The notes beneath the pieces are model-generated. The model was not told where the DNA came from. It ran no database searches and was given only the letters and a program-made list of their open reading frames with translations. Of a DNA stretch of 64,000 nucleotides, positions 15,899-24,272 are shown one piece after another. Every line of letters begins with the position of its first letter. The first letter of the stretch is position 1. Origin of the DNA: Acidimicrobiales bacterium (GTDB lineage: Bacteria; Actinomycetota; Acidimicrobiia; Acidimicrobiales; Iamiaceae); assembly GCA_030447445.1 (NCBI GenBank), contig JAUJOW010000004.1:1-64000 (forward strand). Direction: 5' to 3'. The position numbers and the translations under genes were made by a program.

Positions 15899-18046
15899 AT
15901 GGAGCAACCCATGACCGTCATCGCCTCACCCGACGAACACCTGACCGGCGTGAGCCCCGTGCCGCCGCCAACCGTGGGAGGGTGGCGGGCCGCCGCCCCT
16001 CTCGCCGTGGGGATGGTGCTGGTCGGGCTCGTCGTCCTCGCCACCGGCGAGGGCCGCGGTCCCGTGGCCTGCGACGTGGTGCGCGCCGGGCTCGTCGCCG
16101 CTTGGGCAGTGAGCGGGTGGGTGCTGGGTCGCCGTTCCCCGCCGCTGGCCGGCATCGTGCTCGCCGCCGCCGCCGTGGCCGCCGCCGCCTTCCTCGGCGG
16201 TGCGGCGGCGATGGCCACCGATGGCGGTGCCCTCGCCGATGTCGGCCACGTGCTCGGCACCGCCGTCCTTCCGGCCTTTGCCCTCCACCTGGCCCTCGCC
16301 CTCCCCGACGGTCAGCTGGTGACCAGTCCTCGGAAGGTCACCGTCGGCATCGGCTACGCCGTCGCGACCATGGTTGGCCTGGTCGCTCTCGTCACCGACC
16401 GGGTCCTGCCCGGCTGGGCGATCTGGACCGAAGCCGTCGTCGCCGCCCTCATCGGGATCGGCCCCGCGCACCGCCGGTACCTCGAGAGCGGAGGGGTCAC
16501 CCGCCAGCGCCTCCAGTGGCTCGGGTGCGCGCTGACCGTCGCCGGCGAGGTCGCGCTGGTCGCCGTGGCCCTGCGCATCCTGGTCGGCTGGCCGCAGTCG
16601 GCGTCGGTGGTGGTGGCGGCGGCGACCGTCGTGGTGCCTCTGGCCCTCCTTGCGGCGGCCACGCCGCTCGTGACCAGGGTCGATCGCCTCCTCGTCGCCA
16701 CCGTGTCGATCACCGGCCTGACCGTGGTCGTGGTCGGCGTGTACCTGGTGGTGGTCATCGGCCTCGGCCGCACCCCGGGACGCGCCGAGCGCGAGCTGCT
16801 GGTGCTGTCGATGGCCGCCGCCGGGGTGGCCGCCGCGCTCTACCTCCCGGCCCGGGAACGGCTCACCGACGCCGCCAACCGGCTCGTCTACGGCGAACGT
16901 CACGCCCCTGACGAGGCGATCCGCACCTTCGGCAGCCGCCTGTCCCGGGCCATCCCCATGGACGAGCTGCTCCTGCAGCTGGCCGAGTCCCTTCGCAAGA
17001 CGATGGCCCTCGCCGCCGCTGAGGTGTGGACCGGCGCCGACGGCCGCTACGACCGCGCCATCTCTGTCCCTGATCGGGGCGACGCCATCCTGCGCATCGA
17101 GCCGTCGGCGTTGCCCGTGGTCACGAGAGCGGGCGTCTCGGGCACCGCCTGGGTGGCCATCTGGCTGCCCGACCTGCTGCAGGACCGGCCGGGCCAGCAG
17201 GTCCGGGTGGCGCCCATCAGCCACTCCGGTGAGCTGCTCGGGCTCATCGTGCTGGAACGGCCAGTGACCGCCGACGCCTTCACCGAGGAGGACGACCGGG
17301 CGCTCGGCGAGTTGGCCCGCCAGGTCGGCTTGGCCCTCCACAACGTGGCCCTCGACTCCGCGCTGCAAGCGAGCCTGGACGACGTGCGCCGCTACGCCGG
17401 CGAGCTGCAGGAGTCCCGGGCCCGGATCGTGGCCACTGCCGACGCCGAGCGCCGCAAGATCGAACGCAACCTCCACGACGGCGCTCAACAGCACCTGGTC
17501 GCCCTGGCCGTGAACCTGCGCCTCGTCCGGGACCTGGTGGAGGACGACCCTGACGCCGCCGAGATGCTGGCCATGCTGGCAGACAGCGTCAAGGACACGA
17601 TCCAGGAGCTGCGCGACCTTGCCCACGGCATCTATCCCCCGCTTCTCATGGACAGCGGCCTGGGGGAGGCCCTGGCCGCCGCCGCCGCCCGCAGCCCGCT
17701 CGACGTGGAGGTCGACGCCAGCGTCGGTCGCCACCCGACCGAGACCGAGGCGGCGGTGTACTTCTGCTGCCTCGAGGCCATGCAGAATGCCGCCAAGCAC
17801 GCCCCTGGCGCCCACCTCCGGGTCCGCGTGTGGGAGGAGGCCGGGACGCTGCGCTTCGAGGTGGCCGACGACGGCCCGGGCTTCGACGTGGCCGCCGCCA
17901 CCGCCGGCCACGGCTTCGTCAACATGAGCGACCGGCTCGGGGCCATCGGCGGCGAGGCGGTGTGGAGCTCCACGCCGGGCGAGGGCGCCACCGTGACCGG
18001 TGTCGTGCCCCTCGAAGACGGGGTCAGGCCCCCCGTCAAGGGCTGA
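15899..18046 (+). CDS. Membrane sensor histidine kinase (NarX/DegS type)
   Basis: 715 residues. Roughly eight to ten hydrophobic helices fill residues 25-300. A GAF-like sensor region follows (about 330-480), then a short coiled coil, the HisKA_3 box with phospho-acceptor His526 (ERNLHDGAQQHLVALAV), and a C-terminal HATPase with an N-box (EAMQNAAKHAPG) and G-boxes (VADDGPGFD, GHGFVNMSDRLGAIGG). It is co-directional with the permease operon, 9 bp downstream. The two response regulators on the opposite strand are the likely partners. The ATG at 15899 is used; ATG 15911 is an alternative. Confidence 0.9.
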   Translation: MEQPMTVIASPDEHLTGVSPVPPPTVGGWRAAAPLAVGMVLVGLVVLATGEGRGPVACDVVRAGLVAAWAVSGWVLGRRSPPLAGIVLAAAAVAAAAFLGGAAAMATDGGALADVGHVLGTAVLPAFALHLALALPDGQLVTSPRKVTVGIGYAVATMVGLVALVTDRVLPGWAIWTEAVVAALIGIGPAHRRYLESGGVTRQRLQWLGCALTVAGEVALVAVALRILVGWPQSASVVVAAATVVVPLALLAAATPLVTRVDRLLVATVSITGLTVVVVGVYLVVVIGLGRTPGRAERELLVLSMAAAGVAAALYLPARERLTDAANRLVYGERHAPDEAIRTFGSRLSRAIPMDELLLQLAESLRKTMALAAAEVWTGADGRYDRAISVPDRGDAILRIEPSALPVVTRAGVSGTAWVAIWLPDLLQDRPGQQVRVAPISHSGELLGLIVLERPVTADAFTEEDDRALGELARQVGLALHNVALDSALQASLDDVRRYAGELQESRARIVATADAERRKIERNLHDGAQQHLVALAVNLRLVRDLVEDDPDAAEMLAMLADSVKDTIQELRDLAHGIYPPLLMDSGLGEALAAAAARSPLDVEVDASVGRHPTETEAAVYFCCLEAMQNAAKHAPGAHLRVRVWEEAGTLRFEVADDGPGFDVAAATAGHGFVNMSDRLGAIGGEAVWSSTPGEGATVTGVVPLEDGVRPPVKG

Positions 18047-18431
18047 GGAGGCCCTCGCCGTCCCGCTCGGTCCAGAGCCGGCGCAGAACCGCGGGCGCCA
18101 GCTCCTCCTTGTTGACGTAGGCCCGGGCGCCGCTCGTCGCCGCGTCGGCGGGCAGGTCGCCGAGCTGGTAGGTGGAGCAGAGGAACACCGTCGTGGCCGG
18201 GGTCCGCTCGATGATCCGACGGGTGGCCTCGATCCCGTTGATGCCCGGCATGTTGATGTCCATGAGGACCAGGTCGGGCGCCAGCGCCGCCACCTGCTCC
18301 ACCGACTCCTCGCCGCTGCCGGCCTCGCCCGCCAGCTCGAAGCCGTCGGTCCGTCGGAGCACCATGCGAGCCGCCAAGCGGAACGGAGCCTGGTCGTCCA
18401 CGATCAAGACGCGGACAGGATCGGGGGTCAT
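18036..18431 (-). CDS. Single-domain response regulator (receiver only)
   Basis: 131 residues from ATG 18431 (MTPDPVRVLIVDDQAPFRLAARM); the longer frame to 18482 adds an unconvincing N-terminus. It is a complete receiver domain: acidic pair VDDQ, phospho-acceptor in LVLMDINMPG, conserved Thr/Ser in FLCSTY and Lys in VNKEEL. There is no output domain, so it may relay phosphate or compete for the kinase. Its 3' end overlaps the convergent kinase gene by 11 bp. Confidence 0.85.
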   Translation of the reverse strand: MTPDPVRVLIVDDQAPFRLAARMVLRRTDGFELAGEAGSGEESVEQVAALAPDLVLMDINMPGINGIEATRRIIERTPATTVFLCSTYQLGDLPADAATSGARAYVNKEELAPAVLRRLWTERDGEGLLSP

Positions 18432-18504
18432 GGTCCGCTCATCGTCGCAGCTCCGGAGCGGCGAGCGGAAGGGTGCGAACACGAGGACAGGGGGTGTGGC
18501 TACC

Positions 18505-19173
18505 TCACCCGTCGGAGCCGGCCAGGTAGAGGAGCACGGCCTTGACGCGGCGGTTCACGCTGCGCTCCTCGGACAGGCCCAGCTTGGAGAAGATGGAGTT
18601 GGTGTGCTTCTCCACCGCTCGTTCGCTCAGCACGAGGGTCTCGGCGATGGCGGCGTTGCTCTTCCCGGTGGCCATCTCCCGCAGGATCTCGGTCTCTCGG
18701 GGGGTGAGCCGTTCGAGGTCCGACGACGTGCGCTTGGATGTGGCCGTCACCAGCGCCTCCACCACCTTGGCGTCGATCACCGATCCACCTTCGGCCACGG
18801 TGCGGATGGCCTCGACCAGCTCGTCCACGTCGCTGACCCGTTCCTTGAGGAGGTACGCGCGCCCCTCGCTGCCTCCGGCCAGAAGGTCGAGGGCGTAGGT
18901 GGGGTTGGCGTACTGGCTCAACACGACGACCCCCACCGACGGGTGGTCGGCCCGCAGCGCGGCGGCGGCGCGGATCCCCTCGTCGGTGCCGCTCGGGGGC
19001 ATGCGGATGTCGGTGACGACGACATCGGGGACACGGTCGGACACGAGGTCGAGCAGCTCGGGCAGGCTTCCGCAGGTGCCGACCAGCTCCAGGTCTCCCT
19101 GCGCCTCGACGAGCCGGGCCATGCCGTCGCGCAGGAGGACGTTGTCCTCGGCCAGCACGACGCTGATGCCCAT
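18505..19173 (-). CDS. NarL/LuxR-family response regulator
   Basis: 222 residues. The receiver domain opens VVLAEDNVLLRDG, and its acceptor Asp is in VVVTDIRMPPSGTDEG. A linker leads to a LuxR-type helix-turn-helix (LTPRETEILREMATGKSNAAIAETLVLSERAVEKH). Its receiver resembles the one in the receiver-cyclase at 5623 (same VVTDIRMPP and VVLSQYA/D patterns). It is probably activated by the HisKA_3 kinase at 15899 and could regulate the permease operon; its target sites cannot be identified here. Confidence 0.9.
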   Translation of the reverse strand: MGISVVLAEDNVLLRDGMARLVEAQGDLELVGTCGSLPELLDLVSDRVPDVVVTDIRMPPSGTDEGIRAAAALRADHPSVGVVVLSQYANPTYALDLLAGGSEGRAYLLKERVSDVDELVEAIRTVAEGGSVIDAKVVEALVTATSKRTSSDLERLTPRETEILREMATGKSNAAIAETLVLSERAVEKHTNSIFSKLGLSEERSVNRRVKAVLLYLAGSDG

Positions 19174-19214
19174 CGCTGCGAAGCTACTCCGGGCCGATCG
19201 GTCCCGAGCGAGGC

Positions 19215-20399
19215 TCAGCGGACGAGCAGGACCGACGAGCCGTGGCCGAACAGGCCCTGGTTGGCGGTGACGCCCACGGTCGCCCCTTCCACCTGCCGTC
19301 CGGTGGCCTGACCTCGGAGCTGCCAGGTGACCTCACAGACCTGGGCGATGGCCTGGGCGGGCACGGCCTCGCCGAAGCAGGCCAGCCCGCCGCTCGGGTT
19401 GACCGGCACCCGGCCCCCGATGGTCGTGTCGCCGTCGTTGAGCAGCCGCTCGGCCTCGCCCGGCTTGCACAGGCCGATGTCCTCGTACCAGTCGAGCTCG
19501 AGCGCCGAGGAGAGGTCGTAGACCTCGGCCAACGAGAGGTCCTCGGGGCCGACGCCGGCCTCGGCGTAGGCACCGTCGGTGATGGACTGCTTGAAGGAGC
19601 GCTCCGGCGGGGGTGACGCCGCCGACGAGTCGGTGGCGAAGTCGGGCAGCTCGATGATCGTGTTCGGATACGTCGGCGTGACCGTCGAGATGGCCGCCAC
19701 CCGCACGGCGCGGGTCGTGTGGCGGCGAGCGAAGTCGGCGCTGGCGAGCACCACGGCCGCTCCGCCGTCGGAGGTGGCGCAGATCTCGAGCAGGCGAAGC
19801 GGGTCGGCCACCATCGGCGACGCCAGCACCTCGTCCTCGGTCACTGCCTTGGCGTACCGGGCGTTCGGGTTGGCCAGGCCGTGGCGGGCGTTCTTCACCT
19901 TGACCCGCGCGAAGTCGACCTCGGTGGCACCGTGGAGGTCCATGCGGCGTCGGGCGGCGAGCGCGAAGTACGTCGGGTTGGTGGCGCCGAGGAGCCGGAA
20001 CCGCAACCAGTCGGGGTCATCGGGACGGTCGCCCGAGCTCGGGGCCAGGAAACCCTTGGGGGTGGTATCGGCACCGACCACCAGGGCCACGTCGCACAGC
20101 CCGGCCAGAATGCGGGTCCGAGCCGCCTCCATGGCCGTCGCTCCCGATGCGCAGGCGGCGTAGCTGGATGCCACCCGGGCGCCCGTCCACCCGAGGGCGC
20201 GGGCGAAGGTGGCACCGGCCACGTAGCCCGGGTAGCCGTTGCGGACGGTGTCGGCTCCGGAGACGAACTGCACGTCGCGCCACCCGATGCCGGCGTCTCG
20301 CAGCGCCTCGCGGGCGGCGTGGACCCCGTACTCGACGAAGTTGCGCCCCCACTTCCCCCACGGATGCATGCCCACCCCGAGCACCACGGTGGTGGTCAT
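19215..20399 (-). CDS. Lipid-transfer protein / SCP2-type thiolase (Ltp3/Ltp4-like)
   Basis: 394 residues from ATG 20399 (MTTTVVLGVGMHPWGKWG). It has a thiolase fold with SSYAACASGATAMEAART around the nucleophile position, LLEICATSDGGAAVVLAS, and PVNPSGGLACFGEAVPAQ near the end, the pattern of the non-condensing Ltp thiolases or aldolases of cholesterol side-chain degradation. In that pathway Ltp proteins work with DUF35 partners, and here a DUF35 gene lies immediately upstream with a 4-bp overlap. Its probable role is retro-aldol or thiolytic cleavage of a steroid acyl-CoA. The exact Ltp orthologue cannot be fixed by eye. Confidence 0.85.
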   Translation of the reverse strand: MTTTVVLGVGMHPWGKWGRNFVEYGVHAAREALRDAGIGWRDVQFVSGADTVRNGYPGYVAGATFARALGWTGARVASSYAACASGATAMEAARTRILAGLCDVALVVGADTTPKGFLAPSSGDRPDDPDWLRFRLLGATNPTYFALAARRRMDLHGATEVDFARVKVKNARHGLANPNARYAKAVTEDEVLASPMVADPLRLLEICATSDGGAAVVLASADFARRHTTRAVRVAAISTVTPTYPNTIIELPDFATDSSAASPPPERSFKQSITDGAYAEAGVGPEDLSLAEVYDLSSALELDWYEDIGLCKPGEAERLLNDGDTTIGGRVPVNPSGGLACFGEAVPAQAIAQVCEVTWQLRGQATGRQVEGATVGVTANQGLFGHGSSVLLVR

Positions 20400-20842
20400 G
20401 CCGAGCGTCCAGTCGGTCGCCACTTCCAGACGACGTGCTCGGTGTCGCCCTCGACGAAGAGGGTGTCGAGCACGAGCTCCACCTCGTCGCCCACCGCCAG
20501 GTCGTCGACCGACACGCCGGGTACGACCTGGCCCATGACCACGAGGCCCTCGCCGGCCAGCTCGACGGCGGCGATGGCGAACGGCTCGTGCTCGTCGCCG
20601 GGGACCACGTAAGGGGGAGGCGGCTGGTAGCGGGCGTCGGTGTAGGACCACACCGTGCCGGTGCGTGACAGCTCGACGCGATCGAGCTCGCTGCCGTCGC
20701 AGTCCGGGTTGGGACAGGCGAAGGCCGTCGCCGGGAACGTGTAGGTGCCGCACGTCCCGCAGCGCTGGCCGATGAGGGCCGGGCGGTCGAAGTCCATGGT
20801 GAACCAGCCCTCGACGGCCGGTACCCGGGTTGCGGTGGTCAT
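20396..20842 (-). CDS. DUF35 OB-fold protein with rubredoxin-like zinc ribbon
   Basis: 148 residues. The zinc ribbon has four cysteines, CGTCGTYTF and then CPNPDC, at about residues 29-50. It is followed by the OB-fold domain with FAIAAVELAGEGLVVMGQV. In steroid-degrading actinobacteria such proteins bind and activate the Ltp partner. Its start overlaps the SDR stop (20839-20842) and its stop overlaps the Ltp start, so SDR, DUF35 and Ltp form one tightly coupled operon. A CTGACG-type operator sits 10 bp upstream, inside the end of the SDR gene. Confidence 0.88.
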   Translation of the reverse strand: MTTATRVPAVEGWFTMDFDRPALIGQRCGTCGTYTFPATAFACPNPDCDGSELDRVELSRTGTVWSYTDARYQPPPPYVVPGDEHEPFAIAAVELAGEGLVVMGQVVPGVSVDDLAVGDEVELVLDTLFVEGDTEHVVWKWRPTGRSA

Positions 20843-21672
20843 CCAAGCTCTCCTGACGCCTCGTCAGAACCTCGCGGCATGGTACCGACCGTGGTGATGT
20901 GGTCAGCAAAGGCAAGCCGCTCGCCGCCGCCGTGCACGACGAGGTTGGTGCCACTCACGTGGGCGGCCAGGGGCGAGGCCAGGAACACGACGGCGTTGGC
21001 TACGTCGATGGGCTCAGCCACCCGGCCGGCGGGGACCGTGGCGGCGACGGCCGACGCCCCGTCCGGTCCGCCGTAGTAGTCCTCGAAGGCCTCGGTGCGC
21101 ACCATGCCGGCCGAGACGCAGTTCACTCGCACCCTGGGGGCCCATTCCATGGCCAGCGTCGTGGTCAGGTTGACCAGGCCGGCCTTCGCCGCGCCGTAGG
21201 CGGCCGTGCCCGGCGAGGGCCGCAGTCCGCTGAGGCTGGCCACGTTCACGATCACCCCGCCGTCGGCTTGTGCCTGCATCTGGGCATTGGCCCGCTGCGC
21301 GACGTGGATGGGGGCGGTGAGGTTGAGGGCGATGATCTTCTCGGAGAAGCGAGGCGATGCCGTGGCGCTATCGGTCGACGGCGAGCCGCCGGCGTTGTTG
21401 ACGGCCAGGTCGAGGCGGCCGTGGCCCTCGACGACGGCGGTGACCAACCTGTCGACGGCGTCGGGGTCCCGGACGTCGGCAGCCACGAACGAGGCCCGTC
21501 GGGATGGCTCGGACCCCCCGGTGGGCAGGTCCTCGGGTCGTGGCTCGGTCCGCCCGCAGATCACCACCTCGGCCCCGGCCTCGAGCAACCGCTCGGTGAT
21601 GCCCCGCCCCACCCCTCGGCTGCCGCCGGTCACCAGGCCCACCCGGCCGGCCAGGTCGATGTGGATGGCCAT
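20839..21672 (-). CDS. Short-chain dehydrogenase/reductase (Rv3549c-like)
   Basis: 277 residues from ATG 21672 (MAIHIDLAGRVGLVTGGSRG). It has a Rossmann glycine motif TGGSRGVG, NNAG, and a catalytic Ser with Tyr-x3-Lys (ASLSGLRPSPGTAAYGAAK). It is divergent from echA20, as the SDR genes Rv3548c/Rv3549c are in Mycobacterium tuberculosis. It probably oxidises or reduces a hydroxyacyl-CoA from steroid rings C/D. The last codons double as an operator for the downstream DUF35 gene. IpdF is an alternative assignment that I cannot exclude. Confidence 0.85.
   Translation of the reverse strand: MAIHIDLAGRVGLVTGGSRGVGRGITERLLEAGAEVVICGRTEPRPEDLPTGGSEPSRRASFVAADVRDPDAVDRLVTAVVEGHGRLDLAVNNAGGSPSTDSATASPRFSEKIIALNLTAPIHVAQRANAQMQAQADGGVIVNVASLSGLRPSPGTAAYGAAKAGLVNLTTTLAMEWAPRVRVNCVSAGMVRTEAFEDYYGGPDGASAVAATVPAGRVAEPIDVANAVVFLASPLAAHVSGTNLVVHGGGERLAFADHITTVGTMPRGSDEASGELG
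20853..20867. promoter_or_regulatory. CTGACG-N3-CGTCAG operator, site 1
   Basis: A perfect 15-bp inverted repeat (CTGACG CCT CGTCAG), 10 bp before the DUF35 start and inside the SDR 3' end. It probably gives the DUF35-Ltp pair its own regulated promoter within the operon. Confidence 0.7.
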
Positions 21673-21713
21673 CCCTGGCTCCTCGTGAGGTCGACTACCG
21701 TGCGCGGCGAGAG

Positions 21714-21728
21714 CTGACGACCTATCAG
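21714..21728. promoter_or_regulatory. CTGACG-N3-CGTCAG operator, site 2
   Basis: CTGACG ACC TATCAG in the 66-bp gap between the divergent SDR and echA20 genes, 10 bp before the echA20 start. The right arm has two mismatches, but CTGA/TCAG is kept. It can control both directions. Confidence 0.65.
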
Positions 21729-21738
21729 AAGGTACCGG

Positions 21739-22521
21739 ATGGGGACCTCCCACACCGTCGACGACCGGGGCATCGCCGAGGTGGTGATGGACAACCCTCC
21801 GGTCAACGCCCTCCCCGTGGCCGGGTGGTTCGAGTTGGCCAGCACGGTCCGAGGGCTGGGAGCGGACCGCTCGGTGCGGGTGGTGGTGCTCCGCGCCGTC
21901 GGGCGGGGCTTCAACGCCGGGGTCGACATCAAGGAGATCCAGGCAAGCGTTGGGCATGGCGCTCTGGTAGGGGCCAACCGCGGCTGCTACGAGGCGTTCG
22001 CCGCGGTGTACGAGTGCCCGGTGCCGGTCGTGGCCGCGGTGCACGGCTACTGCCTCGGCGGCGGGATCGGGTTGGTCGGCAACGCCGACGTGGTCGTCGC
22101 CTCGGACGACGCCACCTTCGGTCTCCCCGAGGTCGACCGGGGTGCCCTCGGCGCCGCCACCCACCTCGCCCGACTCGTGCCGCAGCACAAGGTGCGGGCC
22201 ATGGTCTACACGGCCGCGTCGGCCACCGCCGCCGAGCTGCACCACTTCGGCTCGGTGCTGCGCGTGGTGCCGTCCGACGAGCTGCGGGCCACGGCGCTGG
22301 AGGTGGCCGGCGCGATCGCCGCCAAGAGCCCCGTGGTCATGCGGGCGGCCAAGGAGTCGCTCAACGGGATCGACCCGTGGGACCCAAAGCGCAGCTACCG
22401 CTTCGAACAGGGCTTCACCTTCGAGCTGAACCTGTCGGGCGTGGGCGACGAGGCCCGCAACGCGTTCCTGGCCACGGGCGGGTCCGCCGACTTCTCCGGC
22501 GGCACCACGACCGACCGCTGA
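21739..22521 (+). CDS. echA20: Enoyl-CoA hydratase family, EchA20-like ring hydrolase
   Basis: 260 residues of the crotonase fold. It closely matches the remembered M. tuberculosis EchA20 pattern: GRGFNAGVDIKE, then ANRGCYEAFAAVYECPVPVVAAVHGYCLGGGIGLVGN, then ATFGLPEVDRGALGAATHLARLVPQH, quoted here in parts. EchA20 hydrolyses the last steroid ring in HIP degradation, and IpdAB opens the other. The gene starts an ipd operon (echA20-ipdA-ipdB-ipdC and onward) in the mycobacterial order. Its stop overlaps the ipdA start by one base. Confidence 0.9.
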   Translation: MGTSHTVDDRGIAEVVMDNPPVNALPVAGWFELASTVRGLGADRSVRVVVLRAVGRGFNAGVDIKEIQASVGHGALVGANRGCYEAFAAVYECPVPVVAAVHGYCLGGGIGLVGNADVVVASDDATFGLPEVDRGALGAATHLARLVPQHKVRAMVYTAASATAAELHHFGSVLRVVPSDELRATALEVAGAIAAKSPVVMRAAKESLNGIDPWDPKRSYRFEQGFTFELNLSGVGDEARNAFLATGGSADFSGGTTTDR

Positions 22522-23390
22522 TGGCCGACAAGGCGATGGGCTTCGACGACGTCGTCGGCCGGCTTCGCAGCGGCATGACCATCGGCATCGGCGGCTGGGG
22601 CAGCAGGCGCAAGCCGATGGCGCTGGTGCGGGCCATCCTGCGCAGTGACCTCGACGACCTCACCGTGGTCAGCTACGGCGGACCGGATGTCGGCATGCTG
22701 TGCGCCGCCGGCAAGGTCCGTCGGCTCGTGTTCGCGTTCGTGTCGCTCGACTCGATTCCCCTCGAGCCGCATTTCCGCAACGCCCGCGAGAGCGGGTCGA
22801 TCGAGTGCACCGAGCTCGACGAGGGCATGGTGCTGCTGGGCCTCCAAGCGGCGGCGTGGCGGGTGCCGTTCCTGCCTTCGCGGGTCGGTCTGGGGTCGGA
22901 CCTCTTCCGGGTGAACCCCGAGCTCCGCACCGTGCGCTCCCCCTACCCGTCACGCGACCTGGAGGGGGTCGATGGCGAGGAACTGGTGGCCGTGCCCGCC
23001 CTGGCGCTCGATGCCGCCCTCTGCCACCTCAACCGGGCCGACGCTCGGGGCAACGCCCAGTTCCTCGGTCCGGACCCCTACTTCGACGACCTCATGCTCG
23101 AAGCCGCCGACGCCGGCTACGTGTCCTGCGAACGCATCGTCGACACCTCCGAGCTGGCCCGGGAGGGCTGCGTGCACACGCTGCGGGTGAACCGGCTCTT
23201 CGTCGACGGGGTCGTCGAGGCGCCCAACGGGGCCCACCCGACGTCGTGTGACCCCGACTACGGGCGCGACGAGGCCTTCCAGAAGGACTACGCCGCCTCC
23301 GGCAAGAATGCTGAGGCGTGGGAAGGGTTCCGGGCCGAGTGGCTCGACCTCGACGAGGCCGCGTACCAGGAACAGCTGGCCCGCCGGTGA
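22521..23390 (+). CDS. ipdA: Steroid ring-cleaving CoA-transferase-like hydrolase, subunit alpha
   Basis: 289 residues from ATG 22521. LRSGMTIGIGGWGSRRKPMA, VVSYGGPDVGMLCAAGKVRR, LDEGMVLLGLQAA and PYFDDLMLEAADAGY all match IpdA of mycobacteria and rhodococci. IpdAB has the class I CoA-transferase fold but hydrolyses a carbon-carbon bond in COCHEA-CoA, opening the last ring of the steroid nucleus. Coupling to echA20 (1-bp overlap) and ipdB (4-bp overlap) fits a heterodimer made in equal amounts. Confidence 0.92.
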   Translation: MADKAMGFDDVVGRLRSGMTIGIGGWGSRRKPMALVRAILRSDLDDLTVVSYGGPDVGMLCAAGKVRRLVFAFVSLDSIPLEPHFRNARESGSIECTELDEGMVLLGLQAAAWRVPFLPSRVGLGSDLFRVNPELRTVRSPYPSRDLEGVDGEELVAVPALALDAALCHLNRADARGNAQFLGPDPYFDDLMLEAADAGYVSCERIVDTSELAREGCVHTLRVNRLFVDGVVEAPNGAHPTSCDPDYGRDEAFQKDYAASGKNAEAWEGFRAEWLDLDEAAYQEQLARR

Positions 23391-24160
23391 CCAGCTCGAG
23401 AGCCACCCGGGCCGAGGTGTGCGCCGCCGCCGTGGCCGACTGCTTCGGCGGCGACGGCGAGACGCTGGCCAACCCCATCGGCACCATCCCCATGGTCGGC
23501 GGCCGCCTGGCCCGGGCCACCACCGAACCGGACCTGATGATGACCGACGGGGAGGCGGCCCTGATCGCCGACCACGAGGCGTTCGCCTGGCCCGACGGCC
23601 CCACCGTCGAGGCCTGGAACCCCTACCGGCGCATGTTCGACGTCGTGTGGAGCGGCCGCCGCCACGTGATGATGGGGGCCACCCAGGTCGACCGCTACGG
23701 CAACCAGAACATCGGCGCGCTCGGCCCCGATCCCCGTCGTCCCCAGGTCGCGCTGCTCGGCTTCCGCGGCGCACCGGGCAACACCATCAACGACACGACC
23801 AGCTACTGGGTGCCCAACCACTCGCCCAAGGTCTTCGTGGCCGAGGTCGACCTCGTGTGCGGCATCGGGTACGACCGGGCCGCCGCGCTGGGCCCGGTGG
23901 CGGCCCGCTTCCACGAGACCCGCCGGGTCGTCTCCAACCTCGGCGTGTTCGACTTCGAGACGCCCGACCACCACATGCGGCTGCGCTCGGTCCACCCCGG
24001 CGTCACCGTCGACGAAGTGGTGGCCGTCACCGGCTTCGAGCTGGCCCGGCCCGACGAGGTGCCCGAGAGCCGATCGCCGTCCGAGGACGAGCTCCGCCTG
24101 CTCCGCGAGGTCATCGATCCCGAAGGTCGCCGGGAGCGGGAGGTCCCCGACCCCGGCTGA
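23387..24160 (+). CDS. ipdB: Steroid ring-cleaving CoA-transferase-like hydrolase, subunit beta
   Basis: 257 residues. The GTG at 23387 overlaps the ipdA stop (GTGA), and starting there removes a spurious Arg-rich N-terminus. The core ANPIGTIPMVGGRLARATTEPDLMMTDGEA and the NTINDTTSYWVPNHSPKVFVAEVD region (quoted in part) match IpdB. It is the partner of IpdA in COCHEA-CoA hydrolysis. The acidic, charged tail (SPSEDELRLLREV) is normal for the family. A 112-bp gap with a stem-loop follows before ipdC. Confidence 0.92.
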   Translation: MTSSRATRAEVCAAAVADCFGGDGETLANPIGTIPMVGGRLARATTEPDLMMTDGEAALIADHEAFAWPDGPTVEAWNPYRRMFDVVWSGRRHVMMGATQVDRYGNQNIGALGPDPRRPQVALLGFRGAPGNTINDTTSYWVPNHSPKVFVAEVDLVCGIGYDRAAALGPVAARFHETRRVVSNLGVFDFETPDHHMRLRSVHPGVTVDEVVAVTGFELARPDEVPESRSPSEDELRLLREVIDPEGRREREVPDPG

Positions 24161-24169
24161 CTCGCGAGC

Positions 24170-24217
24170 GTTCTCGGGACATGGGGACGGCGATGACCCT
24201 GCCCAAGTCCCGAGAAC
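24170..24217. terminator. Stem-loop between ipdB and ipdC
   Basis: GTTCTCGGGAC (24170-24180) and GTCCCGAGAAC (24207-24217) are perfect 11-bp complementary arms with a 26-nt loop. There is no U-tract. It could be a partial terminator, an mRNA-stability element or a protein site separating echA20-ipdAB from ipdC, which has its own operator. Confidence 0.5.
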
Positions 24218-24272
24218 CGGTGGTGGAGGTGGGTTCGGCGGCGCCCGAGGTCGGCCTCTACGCTCGTCGGCG

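Noticed and set aside
15926-17911. 661-codon minus-strand ORF opposite the histidine kinase
   Set aside because: It is Gly/His/Asp-rich shadow sequence; the + strand has all kinase motifs.
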